In this document: positions 54,639 to 61,962 of the stretch, piece after piece
Position numbering within the stretch: the stretch's first letter is position 1
Layout: every line of letters starts with the position of its first letter
Source: Bacteroidaceae bacterium
GTDB lineage: Bacteria; Bacteroidota; Bacteroidia; Bacteroidales; Bacteroidaceae
Direction: 5' to 3'
Assembly (NCBI GenBank): GCA_902362375.1
Contig: CABIVS010000007.1
Coordinates: forward strand, 62,001-126,000
DNA: 64,000 nucleotides
Program-made: the position numbers and the translations under genes
Notes under the pieces: model-generated
The model's input: the letters and a program-made list of their open reading frames with translations, nothing else
The model's database searches: none
What the model was told of the DNA's origin: nothing

Positions 54639-56783
54639 TTATAAGTTTATTGTAATGCCTTTAGCTATATCACCAGAAGATTTATAAGTATGACCAGCAT
54701 GCAATACTTCTACCTTTATCATTCCAAAATCAATTTGGTCTTCCCCTTTATCGTCTGTCACTTTTATAATAAGATGATGCCCGTCTACTAACTCTGCTTT
54801 AAAAGTTAACTGTTTATAATCTCCTTTCTGAAATCCCCATCCATCTCCTTTGTCCCAATACAGAGAGCCTTCCGCTTTGCCATCCTCATCCGGACAAACA
54901 ACTAAAGTCAATGGGTCGAATGAATTTTCATTCACATTCTGAATTATTTTGCCTACTGGAATAATAGAACCCCCTCTCACTTTTAATTTAGCCTGATATT
55001 TACCTTTTGTATCTCCTTTAACCAAAGATAAATTTTCCCAAATTCCTTTGGGTAGAGAAGGATTCTTTGCAAATGCAGGAATTATCAACAGGTCTGTCCC
55101 CAACATGAAAGCTTGCTCTTCAGCACGCAAACTTTCATCTTTCGGATCGGCAAAGAAAACCGGAGCCATCACAGGCTGTCCATCTTTATGAGCCACATGA
55201 AAAGCAGTGTAGAGATAAGGCAGCAAACGGTAACGACGTTCTAATGCCATGCGTGATTCCTTTTCTATATCTTTAGTAAATGCCCACGGTTCCTTGTTAT
55301 TTGTATCACAGGAAGCATGTCCTCTGGAAAAAGGGAAAAATGCACCGAAGCCTAACCAGTTTCCCCACAAATCGGGAGTCGTATTCCCAGCAAATCCACC
55401 TATATCCGGACCATTGAAAGGCTGACCGGACAACCCCAATGTAATAGACATCGGTATAGAAAGCTTCATGTGTTCATAAGTAGCTTCGTTATCGCCCGTC
55501 CACATGGCTGCATAACGCTGTCCGCCAATAATATTGGAGCGGGAAAGAAGAAATGGACGTTTGCCTGGATTAGCAGCCATCATGCCATTATAAGAAGCTT
55601 CGACCATCAGACGACCATAAGCGTTATGATACATTAAATGGCTACCAATAGGTAAGTTGCCTCCTCCTAAATGAATATTGTTCTCCGGCATCGTTCCCCC
55701 AGGACCATCAAATACAGACGGTTCATTCATATCATTCCAAATGCCATCTATTCCATTAGCCATAAAGTCTTTATAAAGTCCGGACCACCAAGTGCGCGTC
55801 TCCGGACGGGTAAAGTCAGGAAATGCGCAAGCACCCGGCCATACTTTCCCGTGAAACTCATTACGATAGATATCACAAACAAAAGCATTTTGCTCTTTTC
55901 CGGTTTTATACACAAAATAGTTATCATCCACTTTTACACCTGGATCTATCATATACACGGAATGGAATCCATTATCATGCAGATACTTATTCATGCGCTT
56001 CGGATCGGGAAAATCCCTGTTATTAATCGTGAATACACGGAATTCATCCATATAGTTGATATCAAACCATATTACATCGCACGGTATCTTCTTTTCACGA
56101 AAAGTATTGGCAACTTCTTTCACTCTAGCTTCCGGCACGTAAGAAAAACGAGACTGATGATAACCGATTGCCCATCTGGGAGGCATACTTATAGTACCGG
56201 TCAATTCGGCAAGTCCTTTTAATACAGCTTGCGGAGATTCACGATCTATGATATAAGTACGAAAAGGTGCTCCTTCAGTATTAAATTCAATTTTATCTGA
56301 ATTAGTAATCAATTCAGCCTTCCAAAAACTATCAAACAATACGCCAAACGCTGTCCCGTCCGGACGAACACCCAACACCCACGGATGCGTTTGATACAGA
56401 CGTGAGCCACCATCAACCCGATACATACCATTATCCGTATTCCACATTTTAATCTTTTGCCCATTACGCAGCAACGGACCGGTCACTTCACCACCTCCAT
56501 ACAGACTTGTTCCGGCTGGAACATCCAATGAGGCATTTGCCTTGCCATCAGTCATCGTAAATTGAGGAACTAATTTCCAGTTTTCCGGTACTTCACCTTT
56601 CTTTTCCGGTTCATGGGAGAGAATTAATGAAGGCGTACGGGAAACATCATACCCTACGGGGATAAATTCTACAATTCCATTTCCTACCAGTGTTACTTTT
56701 TCTGTTTTTATATTACCTGCCCAAGCTACCTGAGCCGTAAAGAAGAAAACAGCCATTTGCAATAACGATATTCTTTTTCTCAT
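54639..56783 (-). CDS. GH31 alpha-glucosidase-type enzyme
   Basis: 714 residues with a signal peptide (ending AQVAWA). The order is the GH31 N-terminal beta-sandwich (about 25-195), the (beta/alpha)8 barrel (about 200-560) and C-terminal beta domains. The nucleophile is Asp351 in GIWNDMNEPSVF and the acid/base Asp431 in WTGDNEATYEH. Other family segments: PPRWAIGYHQSRFSYVPEARVKEVANTFREKKIPCDVIWFDINYMDEFRVFT and GQPFNGPDIGGFAGN. The WNDMNEPS form is that of alpha-glucosidases and related enzymes, not alpha-xylosidases (KTDFGE). Its substrate here is probably an alpha-linked glucose side chain, but GH31 also includes other activities. It lies between the repeat-filled gap and the transporter series. 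Confidence 0.92.
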   Translation of the reverse strand: MRKRISLLQMAVFFFTAQVAWAGNIKTEKVTLVGNGIVEFIPVGYDVSRTPSLILSHEPEKKGEVPENWKLVPQFTMTDGKANASLDVPAGTSLYGGGEVTGPLLRNGQKIKMWNTDNGMYRVDGGSRLYQTHPWVLGVRPDGTAFGVLFDSFWKAELITNSDKIEFNTEGAPFRTYIIDRESPQAVLKGLAELTGTISMPPRWAIGYHQSRFSYVPEARVKEVANTFREKKIPCDVIWFDINYMDEFRVFTINNRDFPDPKRMNKYLHDNGFHSVYMIDPGVKVDDNYFVYKTGKEQNAFVCDIYRNEFHGKVWPGACAFPDFTRPETRTWWSGLYKDFMANGIDGIWNDMNEPSVFDGPGGTMPENNIHLGGGNLPIGSHLMYHNAYGRLMVEASYNGMMAANPGKRPFLLSRSNIIGGQRYAAMWTGDNEATYEHMKLSIPMSITLGLSGQPFNGPDIGGFAGNTTPDLWGNWLGFGAFFPFSRGHASCDTNNKEPWAFTKDIEKESRMALERRYRLLPYLYTAFHVAHKDGQPVMAPVFFADPKDESLRAEEQAFMLGTDLLIIPAFAKNPSLPKGIWENLSLVKGDTKGKYQAKLKVRGGSIIPVGKIIQNVNENSFDPLTLVVCPDEDGKAEGSLYWDKGDGWGFQKGDYKQLTFKAELVDGHHLIIKVTDDKGEDQIDFGMIKVEVLHAGHTYKSSGDIAKGITINL

Positions 56784-56910
56784 TTAAATATTATTTTAGT
56801 TATTAGTTCCGCCAACGGATTTTAGTCTGGCAATTTCATTATCAAAAGCTTGGAAAACAGTCCTCATGATATCATATTTTCATTTTGGTCAAACAGGATT
56901 TCCAGCAACT

Positions 56911-56950
56911 CCTCCGGTCACTCATAAAAGAAGAATAAACAGACCGGAGG
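56911..56950. promoter_or_regulatory. Perfect 9-base dyad upstream of the GH31 gene
   Basis: CCTCCGGTC (56911-56919) and GACCGGAGG (56942-56950) are exact complements separated by 22 bases, about 130 bases upstream of the GH31 start. It could be a weak hairpin terminator after the GH78 unit or an operator; the sequence does not decide. Confidence 0.35.
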
Positions 56951-57237
56951 AATATTGTGGAATTTCAAACACCAATCCTAACTTTTTACCTATATCTATT
57001 GAACTTTATACTATGAACGTTTGAAATTTAAGAAACCACTAAAGAGAAATTTAAAAAGAATCATATAAAAATAATAATCAAGGCGATTAACTTCAAGTCC
57101 ATTCACTGGACAATTTTCCTAAAGTTAATTTTGTTTCTGCACAGACTTAAATTAAATGATAATTTAGTTTATTACGGTGCGTTTTTAAATGTATCAATAA
57201 AAAATTCAGCAGCCTCTAGAGAAGATTTTTAAATTTC

Positions 57238-57784
57238 ATTTCTCATATTCTCATAGGTGACTGATAAACAACAAATAATCAAATAAATAGCTTATGAGAA
57301 ATACTTCCTAAGACGGCATTTCTCATAATACACCTTCTATTTTAGCTTAAAATTCACCTTATTCTCATAGTATTTCAGAGTATTTCTCATAGTTAAATAC
57401 TATACTTCTCCTTTTTTCAGGTTGAAGATAAACTGTAGTTCCGATTGTCCCATATATTATGGGAAAATGTTCCCTAATATTATGAGAATTTATTCCCACA
57501 AAATAAGAGAATCTTTTCCCTGTTAATAGGGAATACCTTCCCACAATATATGGGACAAGAAGAATATGTACTTCCCTGATAATCGTTGACTAGTTGCTTC
57601 TTTATTCTTGTATAGGTTGATTGGAAAAACACTATGAGAAATGAATCCAACAAGTATGAGAAACAAGGTAAAATACGGGGTATTTGACGGAAAAACTATG
57701 AGAAATGCCGTCTTAGAAATCATTTCTCATAGTCTATTCTATTAGTTTTCTGCTATTTATGATTAATGAATGAGAATATGAGAA
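57238..57784. repeat. TATGAGAA octamer cluster with nested inverted repeats
   Basis: The gap 56784-57816 has no convincing gene. Within 57238-57784, the octamer TATGAGAA or its complement TTCTCATA occurs 12 times by eye count, in both orientations, often as TATGAGAAAT. Three nested perfect inverted repeats are visible: 19 bases (57309-57327 with 57697-57715, containing AAGACGGCATTTCTCATA), 11 bases (57382-57392 with 57632-57642) and 14 bases (57445-57458 with 57545-57558, TTGTCCCATATATT). Short TTCCC/GGGAA words fill the centre. Spacing is irregular, so it is not a CRISPR array. It could be a large foldback element, a degenerate mobile-element remnant, or an invertible segment; no recombinase is nearby. 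Confidence 0.75.
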
Positions 57785-57816
57785 ATGAAAATCATAAATA
57801 CACTCTAGTAGGGTAT

Positions 57817-60498
57817 CTATTTCAAATTAAATAGGAAATCATAATGCCCTGCTTCTACATCAACAGTCTGCTCCTTAACGCTCACTTTCTTCTTATTCTT
57901 TTTACATGAGACAGCATTATTAGGGATGCAAACTGTAGCCGTTGTTCCGGCAGGAACTGTCAATTGAAGATTCAACTGATTATCATCTTTCAACTTCCAA
58001 TTAACAACAATTGTGCCATAAGGTGATTCTTTCGTTACTTTTGCCCAGGTCACACCGTTTGGTATTTGAGGATCGACATAGAAGTGACGATATCCAGGTT
58101 TAGCCTCGTCAAGACGTATTCCTCCTACAGCCTGATAAAACCAAGTACCAATTCCATTGTAACAATTGTGCACACGACTTCGTTCTCCGCTCCAATATTC
58201 CCAAGTCGCTGTCGCACCATGGTCAATCATATACAGATAACCGGGATAATCACGCTTCTTCATCATTTGATAGAAGAAATCCACTTGTTTATTCCGAACA
58301 GCCCATTCTGTCAAAATAGGTACTCCAACCAGACCAACAGCAATATGTCCTTTGTGTTTTTCTTCGGTCATCGTAACGACATTCTCTTTCACTTTATTGT
58401 ACAAAGAATCAGGTACAACACCTACCAACATAGGATAGCACATATCCAATTGTGAGCCGGTAGAATAGATCCCTTCATCCGCACGGTAGAACGTCTGATG
58501 AATCAACTTATTGAGTTTTTCTCTACGGATAGCAAACTCTTCCGCCTCTTCTTTTTTGCCTAATGTTAAGGCTGTCTTATACATAGTGCCCAAGCATTCG
58601 CTGATAAAACAGTTACTTACCAAATCCACTGAAGCCTGATTACCTGCATCTACTCCCATGGGTGCCAGCCAATCACCCAAATACCAGTCACGGTATTTGG
58701 TATCGGGCCAACGTTTCAGCAAACCATCTACTGTATATTTATCAACATACTTAAACCACTCTTTCATTTGAGAATAATACTTCTCAATCAAGCGGGAATC
58801 ATTATAGTTGATATACGTTCTCCAGGGAGCCTGTACAAAGAAGCCGCACCAATACGGACCACCGCCACCGGCACCCGGATTAGGACCAACATGCGGCAAA
58901 CTTCCTCCTTCACGCATGGAGTCTCCCCATGTTTGCACCCAGTTTTCAAATGTTGGAGCTACATCGTACATCGTTTGCAAAGACATCGTTGAGGAGTTTC
59001 CATCCCCACCATATCCTGCACGTTCCAAATGCGGACAGTCTACCATATATCCACTAAAAGTCAGACATTTCATCGTATACTGAATCATTCGGTGAATAGC
59101 ATTCAAGTCGGCATCCGAACATTCAAAAGTCGCGGTCTGTTTATAATCTCCATAAATTTGCAGAGATTTCATTGCACCTGTTTCCGGTTTTTGAGGAAGA
59201 TTGGAGATGCGCACATATCGAAAAGCGTGATGATTGAATTTATTTCTGAAGTATTCTCCTTGCTTACCACCAGATATATAAATATCACTTTCACCTTGCT
59301 TGTCAAATTCACCGTCTTTCGTCAAATTATCACTATATTCCATAATAACTTCATGACCTGCCGGCAATATAGGCATTTGCATCTCAAACCATCCGGTCTG
59401 AACCTTCCCCATATCTACCAGCCAGAGACTTTCACCCAGCTTCTTTACAGACACAGCCTGCAAAATCTGATGTATCTTGTTTACCTCACACATTTGAGGG
59501 GAAGCGATATGATCGGGAACATTCACTTTCACAACAGGAGTCCATTTCATTTTGTCTAAAGCCTGTGTTGAAAGATCTCGCGGAAGAATCCTTCCATCCA
59601 CCCTCTCACCTCCAAACTGCAAAGCACGCCAAGTACCTGTATCCGAATAGCCACTTTCACGTCCGTTCCATGATCCGTCTGTCTTCGTTACGACTTCCCA
59701 TTTACCGTTTCTCAACACATCCAATTCTGCTTTTACCAGCGGACCTTCATAAGCAGCTCCGAAAGTCGTCGTTTTATACCAACCTTGTCCCAGCCAAATA
59801 AGCAAATCATTTTCTCCTTCTCTTAAATAAGGAGTAATATCATAAGTAACAATTAGTGAACGTTTAGATAAATGTGATACAGCAGGGGTCAGAACGTCCT
59901 CCCCTACCTTTCTCCCATTGATATAAATTTCGTGATAACCTAACGTATTTACATGCAGGAAAGAGGTCTCCCCTTGAGTCAGTTTTACTTTCTTGCGAAG
60001 AATAGGAGCACAAATCTTACCACCTTCAACAGAAGCCCCTATATATTCTCCTTTCATCTGTGACTGATCCAAGATGCCAACTCCAAAACGGGCAACAGGG
60101 CTCCATGATGAATCTTGTTTTTTAACATCCCAAACACGTACCCGCCAATAACACAAAGAACGAGAAGTTAAAATCTTCCCTTGATAAGGTACCATAACCG
60201 AAGTTTTGGATTTCAATTTTCCGGTATTCCATAAATCAGCTTTATCCTGCACCAACAGAATACTATCCGAAGCTACCTGTATTTCATAATAAGTTTGCCC
60301 ACCTTTCCCGCCGTCCCCCTTTAACTTCCAACTGAAGTGAGGAGTTACATTATCAATCCCCAAAGGATCAATAAGATTCTCACATTTTAATTCCGCCAAA
60401 TAGAAAGGCGAAGTTTTCTCATTTCCATATACTATCATCGACAGACAACAGAAATAACAAATCAAACCTAAACATAACAATCGTTTCATTCTATTCAT
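57817..60498 (-). CDS. GH78 alpha-L-rhamnosidase
   Basis: 893 residues with a signal peptide (ending MIVYG). The order follows family GH78: N-terminal Ig-like domain (PHFSWKLKGDGGKGGQTYYEIQVA, about 45-145), beta-sandwich (about 160-330, FLHVNTLGYHEIYINGRKVGEDVLTPA), second sandwich, then an (alpha/alpha)6 barrel (about 465-800) and a C-terminal beta domain. The catalytic-site motif reads VDCPHLERAGYGGDGN, a variant of the common CPxRDERxGWxGD. The later HGATATWEYWSGERSRVHNCYNG carries the probable second catalytic Glu. It should release terminal alpha-L-rhamnose. It starts 12 bases after the SGNH gene, in one unit with GH2 upstream. Confidence 0.9.
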   Translation of the reverse strand: MNRMKRLLCLGLICYFCCLSMIVYGNEKTSPFYLAELKCENLIDPLGIDNVTPHFSWKLKGDGGKGGQTYYEIQVASDSILLVQDKADLWNTGKLKSKTSVMVPYQGKILTSRSLCYWRVRVWDVKKQDSSWSPVARFGVGILDQSQMKGEYIGASVEGGKICAPILRKKVKLTQGETSFLHVNTLGYHEIYINGRKVGEDVLTPAVSHLSKRSLIVTYDITPYLREGENDLLIWLGQGWYKTTTFGAAYEGPLVKAELDVLRNGKWEVVTKTDGSWNGRESGYSDTGTWRALQFGGERVDGRILPRDLSTQALDKMKWTPVVKVNVPDHIASPQMCEVNKIHQILQAVSVKKLGESLWLVDMGKVQTGWFEMQMPILPAGHEVIMEYSDNLTKDGEFDKQGESDIYISGGKQGEYFRNKFNHHAFRYVRISNLPQKPETGAMKSLQIYGDYKQTATFECSDADLNAIHRMIQYTMKCLTFSGYMVDCPHLERAGYGGDGNSSTMSLQTMYDVAPTFENWVQTWGDSMREGGSLPHVGPNPGAGGGGPYWCGFFVQAPWRTYINYNDSRLIEKYYSQMKEWFKYVDKYTVDGLLKRWPDTKYRDWYLGDWLAPMGVDAGNQASVDLVSNCFISECLGTMYKTALTLGKKEEAEEFAIRREKLNKLIHQTFYRADEGIYSTGSQLDMCYPMLVGVVPDSLYNKVKENVVTMTEEKHKGHIAVGLVGVPILTEWAVRNKQVDFFYQMMKKRDYPGYLYMIDHGATATWEYWSGERSRVHNCYNGIGTWFYQAVGGIRLDEAKPGYRHFYVDPQIPNGVTWAKVTKESPYGTIVVNWKLKDDNQLNLQLTVPAGTTATVCIPNNAVSCKKNKKKVSVKEQTVDVEAGHYDFLFNLK

Positions 60499-60510
60499 CT
60501 TCTATTATTA

Positions 60511-61917
60511 TTATTCAACTCTTGTCAGCCTCACTTTATGAGTGACAGGTTTATTGATTTTATAAATTGTTTCAACAAGATTCTTCATATAATTGCTCCA
60601 AACCTCCCGTATTTCGGGATTCATCGCTTTTATATACCAGTCGTAGCTCATCCTAAGAAACCCGTCTTTAGGTAAATATTCTTTTAGTTTATCGATAGCT
60701 TTCTGATCATCAGCAAACAGTAATTCTTCCTTTTTCAAGAATGAATATTCGGTCCACAAGTATTCTCTGAAGCGTTTCTCCACTTCAAACCGTTCTTCAT
60801 TCAGATACATGATTTTCGCAGCTTGTTGATATTGGGGAGTATTCGGGTAATCTGCCAAATTCACTCCATTCGCCAACTTTTCGGATGAGAGATTGTCAAT
60901 AAACTGATTGTCTATAGTTAACCGATACATTCCTTTCTCTAAGTTTGTTACCTGAAAACGTTCCTGATTAAACTCTTCCATAAATGGAACCAACCGCATT
61001 GCATCGCGTTGTGACCTTTTATTTCCCCAGCCACTTCTAGAAATTGAATCCAGCGGATAAGGAAGAGCATACGCCAGATAATCAAAAGTCAGATCAGCTC
61101 CATTCTTTTTCAGTTTTGAAATCTTACAGTTCTTATGAGTTATTACAGATGAATGATATGCATCAATAGATACTGATGACACTTCATCCCCAGCCAGTCC
61201 CTGTGCTTTCAGAAACAAATAGGCCATAACCATCTGTCCGTCATTATCCGGATGAATTCTATCTATCCTGCAGAATGTAAATGTAGAATCTGCCTCCTGC
61301 TCTTTTCTGCTTATCTCACGCATCGGTTGGTTAAAATCAACAAAACCCCAGCCATTCTTTTTAGCCGATGTACGTTGGGCATCTATTATTTTTAAAATAG
61401 CGTTATTCTTATTACGCAATATAAAATTATTAAACTTGGAAGTCTCATCATAAGGAGAACCACCAATCAATACTTTCTTTATTTTATTTTTAGCCAGTAA
61501 GCGTTCTTCTATTTCCCGATAGCTTTCCAATGACTTTGCAATCCGTTGTTCTGACAGTTCTTTTGCATTATCTTTCATGTAAATATCATAACCGGTATCG
61601 TTCATACCGAAAGTTAGAGTCACATAAGTTGGTTTCCTGTTGAAAACATCATAGTCCAAACGATCCTTCATATCCCACGCACTCTCTCCACCAATTCCGA
61701 CATTCATGATAGTAATCGGTTTATCCGGGAAACGAGTCATGTAATACAGCCAGATAAATGAATGATAATGTCCGCCGTGAGTAATGCTGTTTCCTACAAA
61801 TACCACACGTTCCCCTTCTTCAAACCGGGGTATTGTTGTTTGTGCCTGTAAGTAATCGCAATTTATATAAACTAAAGATAACAACAAGAGTATCCTCATT
61901 TTTAGTCTATTAGCCAT
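60511..61917 (-). CDS. Secreted SGNH/GDSL hydrolase, paralogue 3 of 3
   Basis: 468 residues from ATG 61917 (MANRLKMRILLLLSLVYINCDYLQAQ, signal peptide). The frame opens at 61962, right at the GH2 stop, but the extra residues are not signal-like. SGNH blocks: GNSITHGGHYHSFIWLYYM, VGIGGESAWDMKDRL, LTFGMNDTGYDIY and RIDRIHPDNDGQMVMAYLFLKAQG. The C-terminal extension (TPQYQQAAKIMYLNEERFEVEKRFREYLW) is shared with the other two. It is the most divergent of the three: Asp to His after GNSIT and His to Gln near the Asp/His block. It is placed between GH2 and GH78, suggesting it deacylates a rhamnose- or mannose-bearing part of the glycan. Confidence 0.85.
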   Translation of the reverse strand: MANRLKMRILLLLSLVYINCDYLQAQTTIPRFEEGERVVFVGNSITHGGHYHSFIWLYYMTRFPDKPITIMNVGIGGESAWDMKDRLDYDVFNRKPTYVTLTFGMNDTGYDIYMKDNAKELSEQRIAKSLESYREIEERLLAKNKIKKVLIGGSPYDETSKFNNFILRNKNNAILKIIDAQRTSAKKNGWGFVDFNQPMREISRKEQEADSTFTFCRIDRIHPDNDGQMVMAYLFLKAQGLAGDEVSSVSIDAYHSSVITHKNCKISKLKKNGADLTFDYLAYALPYPLDSISRSGWGNKRSQRDAMRLVPFMEEFNQERFQVTNLEKGMYRLTIDNQFIDNLSSEKLANGVNLADYPNTPQYQQAAKIMYLNEERFEVEKRFREYLWTEYSFLKKEELLFADDQKAIDKLKEYLPKDGFLRMSYDWYIKAMNPEIREVWSNYMKNLVETIYKINKPVTHKVRLTRVE

Positions 61918-61962
61918 TTTCTTTATTCTTTTAATCAAACCATAAAGATAACCGTACAACAA

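Noticed and set aside
57523..57723. 66-residue minus-strand reading frame in the repeat-filled gap
   Set aside because: It runs through the repeats, has no promoter or family resemblance, and its hydrophobic look follows from A/T-rich sequence.
57238..57784. CRISPR-like array of a short repeated word
   Set aside because: The octamer occurs in both orientations with irregular spacing, there is no constant 25-40 base repeat or spacer length, and no cas genes are present.
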